From NCBI GenBank assembly GCA_030765865.1, contig JAVCDK010000154.1, positions 1 to 43,543 on the forward strand: a stretch of DNA of 43,543 nucleotides, in the 5' to 3' direction. Every line of letters begins with the position of its first letter. Within the stretch, counting starts at the first letter, position 1. Of the stretch, positions 26,201-33,405 are shown in pieces. Origin of the DNA: Candidatus Celaenobacter antarcticus. GTDB lineage: Bacteria; Cloacimonadota; Cloacimonadia; JGIOTU-2. Position numbers and translations under genes: made by a program. A model generated the notes under the pieces. The model had not been told where the DNA came from. It ran no database searches and saw nothing but the letters and a program-made list of their open reading frames with translations.

Positions 26201-28378
26201 TCCTATTCGTGGGATGTTCATGTTAATGATGTTGATCAAGAGATTATAGTCAATTATATTATTCCAGATACTGCAAATGTTCAGGAGATAAATGAGAGAG
26301 ATTCATTGCTTTTTGAGTTTTCTGGATATGACCCGGATGGCAATCCTCTTGAATATCTTTGGGAGTTAGATGATTCATTATTAACAAATGAGGATGATAG
26401 TATCTATGCTTATACTACCACTTCCACAGATTCTGGAATGCACGCTGTTGATTTATTGGTAAAAGACAATTATACAAGAAGTTCATTATCCTATTCATGG
26501 GATGTTCATGTTAATGATGTTGACCAGACAATATTTGTAAATTATGTTATACCGGACACTGCAAATCTTCAGGAGGTAAATGAGAGAGATACATTGATGT
26601 TTGAGTTTTCTGGATATGACCCGGATGGCAATCCTCTTGAATATGATTGGGAGTTAGATGATTCATTATTAACTAATGCAAATGATAGTATCTATGCTTA
26701 TTATCCCACTTACTCAGATTCTGGAATGCACACTGTTGACCTTTTGGTAAAAGACAATTATACAAGAAGTTCATTATCCTATTCGTGGGATGTTCATGTT
26801 AATGATGTTGACCAGCCAATATTTGTAAATTATGTTATACCTGATACCACGAATCTTCAGGAGGTAAATGAGAGAGATTCATTGCTTTTTGAGTTTTCCG
26901 GATATGACCCGGATGGTAATCCTCTTGAATATGATTGGGAGTTAGATGATTCATTATTAACTAATGCAAATGATAGTATCTATGCTTATTATCCCACTTA
27001 CTCAGATTCTGGAATGCACACTGTTGACCTTTTGGTAAAAGACAATTATACAAGAAGTTCATTATCCTATTCGTGGGATGTTTATGTTTTCAATGTACCT
27101 ATTCCCGGACGTATTTCAGGATATGTGTCCTTGTATCCGGGAGGTCCAGGTGAAGTAGAGGATGTTGAATTGATAATAGATACAATTGTGCTACCTATCC
27201 ATCCAGACACTAATGGTTATTATATCACAGATGAACTTATTCCTGGTCCATATAATATCACAGCTTCTTTGCAGGATTATTTTGATTCTACAAAAGTAGC
27301 TATAGAAGTATGCGAGAATGACACAACCGAGAATGTGAACTTCACGTTAGATCCTAAGCCAATCCTGAGGGTTGAACCTACAGATATCGATTTGGGGATA
27401 CTGCATGCGAATGATCCATTCTCGGAATCCTTCATAGTCGGTAATGATGGACCGGGAATTTTATCCGGTACAATATCAGAATCAGAAAATGTGGACTGGA
27501 TAACCTATCTTTCCCCAGATAGTTTTAACTTACTTCAGGATGAGGAAGTCACTGTTTTGATAACGGGTAATGCCCCTGCTGATCTTGGAGAGTTTGAGAC
27601 CTATATTTATGTAAATGCAAACATTGATAATGACAGTGTCTATGTTCATGGTTATACAGGTGCAACAGGAATTATTTTTACTTATACTAATGATGAGATC
27701 ACAATTGAGGGTGATGATATATTATTAAATTATGATGTGATGATACAAGCTTCTGAAAGTGATACAAAATTTGGTTCAGGAATGGTGTATATCGATTATG
27801 ATACTGATTTATTTGGAGAAAATATTTGTGCGAATAACAATATAACTGTAACAAAAGGTGAAATTCTTGAGGGTGAATTCGTCCCAGGTGCTAATTTATA
27901 TACCATACTTGCTGTTGCAGACAACACTTCTTCCAAATTTGCGGTCGCAACAAGTTATGACTGGTTTATGTTACCGGATTATGCAAACGAATTAACTATA
28001 GAGCCCATTCAATATCTTCATATTTCAATGTGTATTAATACTCTCAGCCAGTCTTGTTTATATTTTGATAATGGTCTTATGGAGGGCCAACAATATTTTT
28101 CTGATGAAACAACTCTATATATTCCGGTTATTGCTAATGATTCTCTACGTATTGATGATATACCTCCACCCCCCGAGAATGTTGTAATTACGATCATCGG
28201 AACAAATGTTCATCTCAACTGGGATACAGTAACAGGTGCTACTTCGTATAAGGTTTATTCATCAGATAATCCTCACACAGGATTTACAGAAGATACAACA
28301 GGAACTTTTATCGATGAAAGCTGGAGTGCTCCAGTACCTGATGAGAAGAAATTTTATTATGTGAAAGCGGTGAATTAA
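20255..28378 (+). CDS. Giant C25 (gingipain-family) cysteine peptidase-like surface protein
   Basis: 2,707 residues; signal peptide 1-20 (CQLRAQ) and TTAGGAGATGAG at the start. The pro-region (~25-240) precedes a C25 catalytic domain (~245-680): NYIIITHSQYL, WTAAQVKTAI, DYFVIIGDHAG, the His motif HRDHG (His492) and the Cys motif MNCHTGEF (Cys527). Modules follow in order: PKD (~739-815, WNFGDGSTS), jelly-roll/CARDB-like regions (~820-1230), IPT/TIG (~1236-1315), two cadherin-like units (~1322-1509), an FN3-like unit (~1510-1608), seven ~96-residue PKD-like repeats (1611-2284), a carboxypeptidase-regulatory-like unit (2285-2370), a BACON-like unit, a cohesin-like unit and a terminal FN3-like unit ending YYVKAVN. 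It is probably a surface peptidase or adhesin. No FlgD-like sorting tail is present. Peptidase activity is inferred from the motifs only. Confidence 0.85.
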   Translation: MKRILLILVVFIFACQLRAQNSNPSNYIYFGGNENVEPTRQIEDGGTLYVEIEYNFPCISTSEKISDGKLYHYIHIQGFGKMGAVGKPAVPAHTDIVLFPSDEQPEITILETEVQILGGYNIHPALEPAHDTYGALEPEFRINHAIYNTDEFYPANPVEIIDVQHFREAPLGFVQIRPIQYNPVTKQIKVYTRIKYRLVFNGSSRIFTEIAENNSKNYTNMLKNYILNNHNIPDGVTHRESRAGEKNYIIITHSQYLNQANDLAEWKRQLGYSVEVVSQSSWTAAQVKTAIHDRYSLWTPKPDYFVIIGDHAGAYAVPGEIKQTPDSPTIPDDPYDFATDLYYACMDGGNDYVPDMAHGRISVSSSTEATTAIEKIINYEKYPVTDASYYTNGLNCAQYQDDDNNGFADRRFCHTSEEIRDYVISQGYSVDRIYYTDSPWNITDLHYNNGQYSNGQLLPAELRNTNFDWNGGETDITTAINSGKFYVFHRDHGYSGGSGWAHPEYTTTSMNNLTNGNLLPIVFSMNCHTGEFLLDNCFAEKFIRMQNSGALGVIAASNYSYSGYNDGLSIGMIDAIWHNPGLTPNFGTGGVSNPPGSSPTSDILTMGNVLNQGLIRMIETWGGTFGIIYTHELFHYFGDPAMKIWTENPNNNTITASHGTLHVGSTSLIINNCNSLDGLATLLIGNELVGDTFLNGGTGVICFSALTNTYPTATLTISNLNSKPFLADILIEANNINSNFTATPVSGNAPLEVNFTNQSTGNITSYLWNFGDGSTSTSENPEHTYQSSGSYDVSLTISDGVNQDTETKFSYIQVLTPTEPTLSNGFATPNPGTSGETFSFYVTYTDPSGNTPSDVKLKFTTYTYSMNYVSGNVTSGAIYKYEGTISSTGTYAFHFEANSGQQRFPETVGQFLYLNVNQSTVGWDIRITEIDASPDPLPSGGDVDVDVRIHNNSNHPSYIYDDVDYDICLYSPSGNLIDSDSGTTGTIGQGEYEDINGEVTVPSQSGIYTITATIYPDLDENYSDNTMSTTIYVGTSGDVEKYLVPQSHEVVQWSTGNSNQFQFNGNSYYLHTVTDDYIRISTNNNIYDSEKIYENNFKLFSNDNTMIINQYCDHSTSYGDECWMSFASKYYDNDYNIDIPQVSGYKGETISIHAHSNNIDFSNNDPDFYNNSNVEDWYDDYDLENSDTDYYAYFDIPTNQSTGNYNFYIDLKIDSPGSWNEHLIQKCRITVLSSPPNITSLSVNSFSADDIININGTNLGSSGTIKFGTLNCPTNNIQSWDNSSIELIVPEGIQNGTLIVTNSYGTSNGISYNIISSTGDPELVQPIPDQTMPAGTTKLITDLSNNFWDPNNDVLNYEVTYSSNNISHTITNSELSITANDNISESVVISVEATDADNATVTDEFILVINDINDPPSVIAIPDQSFNEDDTLTIQYSYFNNYVSDPDNSYSELSYNIIDYSPLSINSIDSNYVITAPANWHGTATPTFTVSDSQYTTSKVFTIEVISIPEEPIVETLDATNVLALSAQLNGTINPNGFLTNYYFEYGETQLYGNSTPTMSLTAGMNTIGVSELISGLEQGTEYHFQLVAINDDGTSYGGDKTFTTLSEQVIVVNYVIPDTSTTHIIYENETLSFEFSGYDPDGNPLEYAWALDDSVLTNEIDSTYLHETDYNSAGVHSVTLDVTDNFGTKNSLFYEWTVTVEDVPRDIVVNYIIPDTATTNTIDENETLSFEFSGYDPDGNDLVYTWKIDDDIVQGQSDSIYKYTPDYESAGNHTISLVVTDDPGSKNTLNYQWQVHVNDVDRPIVVTSVNPDTSSTFNMEEGTSQQFYIVGYDPDGNPLEYLWELDDLLLTNENDSIYAYNPTYTDSGMHTIDLLVKDNYTRSSLSYSWDVHVNDVDQTIFVNYVIPDTANVQEVNERDTLPFVFSGYDPDGNPIGYRWELDDLLLTNMNDSIYAYTPTSTDSGMHTVELLVKDNYTRSSLSYSWDVHVNDVDQEIIVNYIIPDTANVQEINERDSLLFEFSGYDPDGNPLEYLWELDDSLLTNEDDSIYAYTTTSTDSGMHAVDLLVKDNYTRSSLSYSWDVHVNDVDQTIFVNYVIPDTANLQEVNERDTLMFEFSGYDPDGNPLEYDWELDDSLLTNANDSIYAYYPTYSDSGMHTVDLLVKDNYTRSSLSYSWDVHVNDVDQPIFVNYVIPDTTNLQEVNERDSLLFEFSGYDPDGNPLEYDWELDDSLLTNANDSIYAYYPTYSDSGMHTVDLLVKDNYTRSSLSYSWDVYVFNVPIPGRISGYVSLYPGGPGEVEDVELIIDTIVLPIHPDTNGYYITDELIPGPYNITASLQDYFDSTKVAIEVCENDTTENVNFTLDPKPILRVEPTDIDLGILHANDPFSESFIVGNDGPGILSGTISESENVDWITYLSPDSFNLLQDEEVTVLITGNAPADLGEFETYIYVNANIDNDSVYVHGYTGATGIIFTYTNDEITIEGDDILLNYDVMIQASESDTKFGSGMVYIDYDTDLFGENICANNNITVTKGEILEGEFVPGANLYTILAVADNTSSKFAVATSYDWFMLPDYANELTIEPIQYLHISMCINTLSQSCLYFDNGLMEGQQYFSDETTLYIPVIANDSLRIDDIPPPPENVVITIIGTNVHLNWDTVTGATSYKVYSSDNPHTGFTEDTTGTFIDESWSAPVPDEKKFYYVKAVN
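25085..27106 (+). repeat. Seven tandem in-frame repeats of 288-291 bases in the C25-type gene
   Basis: The units start at 25085, 25376, 25667, 25955, 26243, 26531 and 26819. Each encodes (I/V)VNYxIPDT..., a FSGYDPDGNPLEY(x)WELDD core and DSGMHTVDLLVKDNYTRSSL, and ends DVHVNDVDQ. Units 1-2 are divergent. Units 3-7 share KDNYTRSSLSYSWDV almost without change, and units 6 and 7 are nearly identical in DNA. This points to recent stepwise expansion at the 3' side. Confidence 0.95.
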
Positions 28379-28680
28379 TCAAGCCAGGAAAATTCTGTTT
28401 CTAAGCATTAGATTATTTGCTCTTTCATTACACTCAAGTGTAAGATTTATTATAAGAATATAGACATTGGTTAAATTGCATGTTCTTTACATAATTTTCA
28501 CCAAATCGAGCATTTTGTTGATAAAACGAATTCGTTGATACTCTGTCTCGGAGCAAATAGGAAAGTTTAAAAACCGTGGTTTTCATAAATTGTGGGTTAA
28601 TACCTTTTTTGTGTTGTTAAATAACTTGTAACTGATTGGTTATGTGTTGATTAGTGTTGATTTAAAATTTTAGGAAATTT
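28379..28680. other. Spacer after the C25-type gene, no gene seen
   Basis: It contains a small hairpin TTACACT-CA-AGTGTAA (28428-28443) without a T-run and the palindrome AACGAATTCGTT (28525-28536). No open frame with recognisable features and no convincing terminator. Confidence 0.5.
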
Positions 28681-28803
28681 AAATGGGTAAAAAAGTGTCC
28701 ATATTGTCAATCGGAACGTATAATAAAACATGGGAAAACCAGAGATAATCTTCAGAGGTATAAATGTTTTTCATGCAGCAAAACTTTTTCGGTTTTTTGT
28801 TGA
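28681..28803 (+). pseudogene. Transposase N-terminal zinc-ribbon remnant
   Basis: The frame from 28681 reads WVKKCPYCQSERIIKHGKT, then QRYKCFSCSKTFSVFC and a stop. This is the CxxC...CxxC zinc ribbon found at the start of IS1/IS1595-type transposases. Nothing of the catalytic domain follows, and no terminal inverted repeats are evident. It is a dead fragment of an insertion sequence. Confidence 0.65.
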
Positions 28804-28925
28804 TATACCTCCTTCTTCGGCAGGGAGCAAGGGCAAGTCTTTATGCGAATTATATATTCCAAGTATCTGCTAAAGCAAAAATATAAAACAGTAAAATCAA
28901 ACAAGAATATCGAAATAATTAAGAA

Positions 28926-28967
28926 AATTAATAACAAACTTGACATAATTAATAACAAGCTTAAATT
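28926..28967 (+). promoter_or_regulatory. Promoter with 21-base-period direct repeats for the DUF2089 operon
   Basis: TTGACA (28940-28945) and TAAATT (28962-28967) are spaced 16 bases. AATTAATAACAAACTT (28926-28941) and AATTAATAACAAGCTT (28947-28962) are direct repeats (15 of 16 identical) exactly 21 bases apart, two helical turns. They lie across the -35 box and up to the -10 box. A partial third copy (AATTAATCAAC) follows at ~28965. This is a good candidate operator for the helix-turn-helix protein encoded next. Confidence 0.5.
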
Positions 28968-28990
28968 AATCAACATGAAAGCGAGGAAAA

Positions 28991-29356
28991 ATGAATAATA
29001 GATTAAAGCAATGTCCCGTGTGCAATTCGACATTAGAAATAAAAGAATACCATTGCACAAAATGTGACACGACGATCAGGGGAAATTTTGAGGTTGGTGA
29101 TCTTGCATCTCTCTCAGCAGCGCAGCAGGAATTTGTAAAAATCTTTATCTGCAATCAGGGCAATATTAAAGAAGTTGAAAAAGCACTTGGCATTTCCTAT
29201 CCAACAGTAAAAAATCGGTTGGCAGAAATAACCAAAACACTCTGCCCTTCCCAGATAAAAGAAAAAACTGAATTTTCCGCATCCGTTTTAGATGAAATAG
29301 AACGAGGTGAGATCTCGGTCGAAGATGCGATAAAAAAATTAAAAAAGAGGAGTTAA
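28991..29356 (+). CDS. DUF2089 family zinc-ribbon / helix-turn-helix regulator
   Basis: 121 residues; GAGG lies 4 bases before the ATG. Residues 8-30 are a zinc ribbon (CPVCNSTLEIKEYHCTKC). Residues ~45-90 are a helix-turn-helix of the type in DUF2089: LSAAQQEFVKIFICNQGNIK, then VEKALGISYPTVKNRL. The tail SVLDEIERGEISVEDAIKKL resembles the short EIxxGEIxxEEA hairpin seen in the next two proteins. It is probably a DNA-binding regulator of its own operon: the DUF4097 gene starts 2 bases after its stop and the third gene overlaps that. Confidence 0.85.
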   Translation: MNNRLKQCPVCNSTLEIKEYHCTKCDTTIRGNFEVGDLASLSAAQQEFVKIFICNQGNIKEVEKALGISYPTVKNRLAEITKTLCPSQIKEKTEFSASVLDEIERGEISVEDAIKKLKKRS

Positions 29357-29357
29357 C

Positions 29358-30698
29358 ATGATAAAGAATTTCGTTGAAACAAAAACAATTAATACGAGAA
29401 GCGGTCTGCGGTTGCTATTAACGTCACAGAATATCGGGTTTACCGTTCAAGGACATGAAAAGGAAGAAACCTCACTCGATATCTCACTTGAATTAAGTGG
29501 AAATATTCCTGACGGTCTCACCCTGAAAGATATGCTTAAGGTTGAGTATAAAGAGAAGAAAAATGAACTCACAATCGATTTCAAGGAACCCGATCATATT
29601 CATTCCCTCGATGCCAGGATAGAGATTTTAGTACCACACAAAACAACGGTTGCTTCCAACATCTCAAATGGTGGAGTCAAACTCGATGACCTCGAAGGGA
29701 ATCACAATCTGGAATCCCATAATGGTTCAATAAAGATTTCTGATAATAAAGGAAATGCTGTATGTAAAACGCGTAATGGATCTCTAAAATTAGAGAATTG
29801 CGAAGGTGATATTGAAACAAAATCAAGGAATGGCAGCATTGCCATCCGTTCATGCAAAGGAAAAATGAATATTGATGGTGAAAACGGATCGTGCAAGATC
29901 ATCAAATGTGATGGCACATTAATGCTCAATCTTGAGAATGGGCCTATCAGAATTAGCGAAGCGGCTTATAAACAGGTAGAACTCAAAAATAATAATGGAA
30001 GTATATATTACGAGTTTCTTCCATTAGAAAATGGAAATTTCTCATTCAAGAATAAAAATGGAAAAATACTGCTTATAATTCCTAAGGAAATTGAATTCTC
30101 TCTGAAAGCACAAAATCATATGGGGAATTTCAGGATTGGACTGGATGGCGAATATGACAGAAAAAAGGATGATGACAATCAGACAATCGAAATGGTAAGA
30201 GGTTCCGGTAAAGTAAAGATAGAAATAAAAAATCAGCTCGGAAGTATTCAGCTCATGAAAGATCCGCTCCAGAAAAATATGAATATGGATTTTTCAAGTT
30301 TTGGTGAGAATATTGCAGATATCTTTGATCAAATTCCCTTTGAAGAAGGAATGGAAAAGGCAAAAAAAGCTTTTAAAAAAATAAAAAAATCATTCAAAAA
30401 TATGAACTTTGATTTTTCTGATAACTTTGAAAATGCTATGAATTGTCTCGAAAAGAACAAGGATAGGATCAAAGCAAAGATCGATGAAGAAATTAAGGAT
30501 AAAAAGCTTGCTGAAGAACTGAAAAACAAATTTAAAGAAACTATGGAATCGGTTAAAGATGCATTTCATAAAAAAGAGCAACAGAAGGAATCCATGAGCG
30601 AGAGCCGAATGAAAATATTGGATATGCTGGAAAAGGGAACGATCAATTCAGAAGAAGCAGAGCGGCTTCTCAAGGCGCTGGGAGAAAATGATGAATGA
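29358..30698 (+). CDS. DUF4097 beta-strand-repeat protein with C-terminal SHOCT-like (YvlB/LiaX-type) hairpin
   Basis: 446 residues, no signal peptide; GAGGAG precedes the start. Residues ~95-290 are a short-repeat beta structure of the DUF4097 type with recurrent NGSIKI / RNGSLKLENCEG / RNGSIAIRSCKG turns. Residues ~305-415 are Lys/Phe-rich and helical. The end, KILDMLEKGTINSEEAERLL, is the short hairpin found in YvlB and LiaX. Family members in Firmicutes take part in envelope-stress responses; whether that applies here is unknown. The downstream gene overlaps its end by 11 bases, so translation is coupled. Confidence 0.8.
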   Translation: MIKNFVETKTINTRSGLRLLLTSQNIGFTVQGHEKEETSLDISLELSGNIPDGLTLKDMLKVEYKEKKNELTIDFKEPDHIHSLDARIEILVPHKTTVASNISNGGVKLDDLEGNHNLESHNGSIKISDNKGNAVCKTRNGSLKLENCEGDIETKSRNGSIAIRSCKGKMNIDGENGSCKIIKCDGTLMLNLENGPIRISEAAYKQVELKNNNGSIYYEFLPLENGNFSFKNKNGKILLIIPKEIEFSLKAQNHMGNFRIGLDGEYDRKKDDDNQTIEMVRGSGKVKIEIKNQLGSIQLMKDPLQKNMNMDFSSFGENIADIFDQIPFEEGMEKAKKAFKKIKKSFKNMNFDFSDNFENAMNCLEKNKDRIKAKIDEEIKDKKLAEELKNKFKETMESVKDAFHKKEQQKESMSESRMKILDMLEKGTINSEEAERLLKALGENDE

Positions 30699-31080
30699 AA
30701 AGAAAAAGATCGTTGATATGCTTGCAAATGGTAAAATAGATGCAAGTCAGGCAGAAGAACTACTCAAAGCTGTTTCTTCAAAAAAAAAGGGTTCAGTTCG
30801 GAACGAGAAACGAAGAATGATATTTGAAATAAAAGAGCAGGACTCAGAAAAGAAAATCATACATGTTGAGTTGCCTGTTTCTTTTTTACACGCAGGTCTG
30901 AAGATCATACCAAAAGATGCTGTTATCAATACAAAGATCGGGAATTCTGCCTTTGATTTTTCGTCAATCAACTGGGACGATATCATTTCACAAGCAGCAG
31001 GCGGTGATGTTGGCGATCTGCTTTACATGGAAATTAATGATGAAGAGCGCCCATTAATAATCCATATTTATATTGAATAA
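30688..31080 (+). CDS. Small SHOCT-like (YvlB/LiaX N-terminal type) protein
   Basis: 130 residues. It begins with KKIVDMLANGKIDASQAEEL, the same hairpin as at the end of the upstream protein. It is followed by a basic linker and a beta-rich domain of ~75 residues (IIHVELPVSFLHAGLKIIPK ... ERPLIIHIYIE), similar to the C-terminal part of proteins annotated as SHOCT-like. No signal peptide or membrane segment. The start (30688 or 30691) lies inside the end of the DUF4097 gene. Third gene of the DUF2089 operon; function unknown. Confidence 0.75.
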   Translation: MMNEKKKIVDMLANGKIDASQAEELLKAVSSKKKGSVRNEKRRMIFEIKEQDSEKKIIHVELPVSFLHAGLKIIPKDAVINTKIGNSAFDFSSINWDDIISQAAGGDVGDLLYMEINDEERPLIIHIYIE

Positions 31081-31196
31081 GAGGGAGAAATATCCAGTAA
31101 TTTAATTTCAAGTGCATAATAAATTGACAGTATATTTCACGTTTGCATCTTCTCTCTATGAGCTAGAGTTTCATCATTTCTTATATGGGAGATCGT

Positions 31197-31796
31197 ATGA
31201 ATAATATGAAAATTTATTTAGTTATTATACTTTTGTGTCTGCTTGCTTCTTGTACCAGAGTGTATGTTCCATATACTCTTCAACTTCAGGAGGAATACAA
31301 TCTCACCGACGAAGAGGTCATGCAATTGCAGTTTTATGTTTCGGATAAAGTAATGCTGGAGCGTGAGATAATTGATGTCGATAAAAAAGTTTCCAAAGAG
31401 CACAGACTCAAAAAGGTCGAAGATAAACTTGTTGATCAAGTAGTGTTTCGTTCCCTTACCCCAGGTATTGCTGTGGAATTGTTGCCATATATGCTGAGAG
31501 TTGCCTTTGAGGATCAGGGTTATCTCACTTTTAAATCTGAAGGTGAACCAGAGAATTATTATTATTTCAAGAGTGATCGGTATGGTGATGAGATCAAAGA
31601 GAAGGTGGTCAGTTATTGCACATGGTTCCAGCGAATTGAAGATGAGATATTCAGTAACGGGCTGGTAACCTATAACGTTAATGAGTACTGGGTATTTTTC
31701 CCGGAAACCCGTCCTCACCTTCTTGTTGACGAAGAGAGTCTTGAAAAGATAAAAGAGCAGCGAAGGATAGTAAAGGGATTACGACAGAATAAATAA
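31197..31796 (+). CDS. Hypothetical lipoprotein
   Basis: 199 residues from the ATG at 31197, chosen because GGGAG lies 5 bases upstream (an in-frame ATG at 31185 has no site). The lipobox is LLASC (Cys19). The mature part starts TRVYVPYTLQLQEEYNLTDEEVMQ, has a charged middle and a beta-type end (EYWVFFPETRPHLLVDEESL). I do not recognise the family. It stands alone between the DUF2089 operon and the convergent LapA/CorA genes. Confidence 0.65.
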   Translation: MNNMKIYLVIILLCLLASCTRVYVPYTLQLQEEYNLTDEEVMQLQFYVSDKVMLEREIIDVDKKVSKEHRLKKVEDKLVDQVVFRSLTPGIAVELLPYMLRVAFEDQGYLTFKSEGEPENYYYFKSDRYGDEIKEKVVSYCTWFQRIEDEIFSNGLVTYNVNEYWVFFPETRPHLLVDEESLEKIKEQRRIVKGLRQNK

Positions 31797-31808
31797 GACT
31801 TAAAAAAG

Positions 31809-31911
31809 AATTTCTAAATCCGAATTTCTAATTACAAACGAAATGTCAAAACTCAAATATATAAAGAAATTTTGCTTGATTTTTTAAATGTCTGGCTTTG
31901 AAATTTGAGTA
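31809..31911. repeat. Short interspersed repeat at the convergent junction
   Basis: GAATTTCTAAATCC (31809-31822) is followed directly by GAATTTCTAATTAC. The 8-base arms ACTCAAAT (31852-31859) and ATTTGAGT (31904-31911) enclose AT-rich sequence with two AATGTC-type words. It is probably a degenerate genomic repeat; it may help end transcription between the two convergent genes. Confidence 0.4.
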
Positions 31912-31913
31912 AT

Positions 31914-32147
31914 CTAACGGTACTCTCTGATAACCCCGGTCTTCTCTTTTTCATCTTTTCTTGTTTTCCCCATACCGGATAATAGCCCAACGATAAAACC
32001 AGCAGCAAATAAAAGGGGATAAAAAATTATCTTCGACATCTCAATTTCCCAGAAGAGAATTGTGAGAGAAACCTTTGCAGAATTTTGGATCACGACAATA
32101 ATAACTGCAATGACCAAAATGATCGTAATAATTTGTTTTATTTTCAT
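31914..32147 (-). CDS. LapA-domain (DUF1049) inner-membrane protein
   Basis: 77 residues with two hydrophobic segments (3-21 and ~39-58) separated by the typical QNSAKVSLTILFWEIEMSKI loop, then a short basic cytoplasmic tail. This matches small LapA-domain proteins, which in E. coli take part in assembly of lipopolysaccharide synthesis or regulation complexes. It starts 1 base after the corA stop and is translationally linked to it. Confidence 0.8.
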   Translation of the reverse strand: MKIKQIITIILVIAVIIVVIQNSAKVSLTILFWEIEMSKIIFYPLLFAAGFIVGLLSGMGKTRKDEKEKTGVIREYR

Positions 32148-32148
32148 G

Positions 32149-33198
32149 TTATAACCATTTCTTTCGTTTGATGAATATTATCATTCCTATAACAACCACG
32201 AGCATTACACCAAGTGTGACGAAGTAACCCCATTTCCATTGAAGCTCCGGCATAAACTTAAAGTTCATGCCATAGACGCCTGCAATAAAAGTCAGGGGAA
32301 TAAATATAGTTGCAATGATCGTGAGAACCTTCATGACTTCATTCATTTTATTGCTGATACTGGAAAGGTAAATATCCAGCATTCCGGAAACCATATCACG
32401 GAAAGATTCCAGCGTGTCAATAACCTGTATCGTATGATCATAGACATCGCGCAGATAAAATCCGGTATTATCTTCAATAAGATCGGATTCCGAACGTTGC
32501 AGATAGCTGATCACTTCCCGAAGAGGCCAGACAGATCTCCTTAAATACAGCATGTTGCGCTTGAGCATATGAATATTTTGCAAAGTCTTTCTTGTTGGTT
32601 GTTCAACCACTTCCTCTTCAAGCTCTTCGATAACCTCGCCTATGCTCTCCAGAATAACGAAGTAATTATCAATTATTGAGTCAATAAGTGAATACGCAAG
32701 ATAGTCGGCTTTTTGTGATCTGATGCGCCCTTTCTTATCCCTCAACCTTTGCCTGATGGTTTCAAATACATCGCCCGTTTGTTCTTGAAATGAGATCACA
32801 TACGTATCTCCCAGAATAATACTAATCTGCTCAACACAAATTCGTTTCCTACCATCGAGATAAACCATTTTCAAAGTGAAATACATATATTTGCCAAAGT
32901 CCTCAACTTTGGGACGCTGCTCTGTATTCATGACATCTTCAAGCAGAAGGGGATGTATATTAAAATCAGCTCCGATCTTCTCGATCACTTCAGGATCATG
33001 GAGCCCATCAACATTTATCCAAGTGACACCCTGAGAATCTGCGAAGGTTTTGCATTCTTTTACTGAAATTTCATTCTTCTCAATAAGATTTTTATCATTA
33101 TAATCCATTAAAGAGATGCTGACTTTCTCCATCCTTTTCTTACCCACATGGATCAGTGTTCCCGGAGGCATGCCATAACTTGAAATCTTTTCAGCCAT
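32149..33198 (-). CDS. corA: CorA family magnesium/cobalt transporter
   Basis: 349 residues, usual CorA length. A large cytoplasmic N-terminal funnel (WINVDGLHDPEVIEKI, HPLLLEDVMN, QRPKVEDFGKYMYF) leads to a long helix. The two C-terminal membrane segments carry the signature YGMNF (~309-313) followed by the acidic MPEL loop. The C-terminus is basic (KRKKWL). It imports divalent cations, mainly Mg2+. The first gene of a two-gene unit with the LapA-domain protein. Confidence 0.93.
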   Translation of the reverse strand: MAEKISSYGMPPGTLIHVGKKRMEKVSISLMDYNDKNLIEKNEISVKECKTFADSQGVTWINVDGLHDPEVIEKIGADFNIHPLLLEDVMNTEQRPKVEDFGKYMYFTLKMVYLDGRKRICVEQISIILGDTYVISFQEQTGDVFETIRQRLRDKKGRIRSQKADYLAYSLIDSIIDNYFVILESIGEVIEELEEEVVEQPTRKTLQNIHMLKRNMLYLRRSVWPLREVISYLQRSESDLIEDNTGFYLRDVYDHTIQVIDTLESFRDMVSGMLDIYLSSISNKMNEVMKVLTIIATIFIPLTFIAGVYGMNFKFMPELQWKWGYFVTLGVMLVVVIGMIIFIKRKKWL

Positions 33199-33269
33199 TA
33201 TTAACCTTTTTAATCTATATCTCCAAGTAAGTATCTTCTTTCATATCGAGCAAATCCGAAGATCGCTTT

Positions 33270-33380
33270 TTAATTATTATAATTCATGATCTCGAGACCA
33301 AATAAAGTATGCTCATCTTCATCAGTCAATAAAGAAACTACTGAGTAATGTTTTCCCTGGAAAAAATCATTGATCTGCAT
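33270..33380 (-). CDS. Possible small protein of 36 residues
   Basis: The frame begins MQINDFFQGKHYSVVSLLTD and ends EIMNYNN. GGAGG lies 11 bases upstream, a little far. It lies between the lipoprotein at 33406 and corA on the same strand. Composition is protein-like but there is no recognised domain; it could also be the remnant of a longer gene. Confidence 0.3.
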   Translation of the reverse strand: MQINDFFQGKHYSVVSLLTDEDEHTLFGLEIMNYNN

Positions 33381-33405
33381 GAGAATCGAATCCTCCGAGT
33401 TATTA

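Noticed and set aside
25085-27106. CRISPR-like array
   Set aside because: The repeats are 288-291 bases, in frame, contiguous and encode protein domains; there are no spacers or cas genes.
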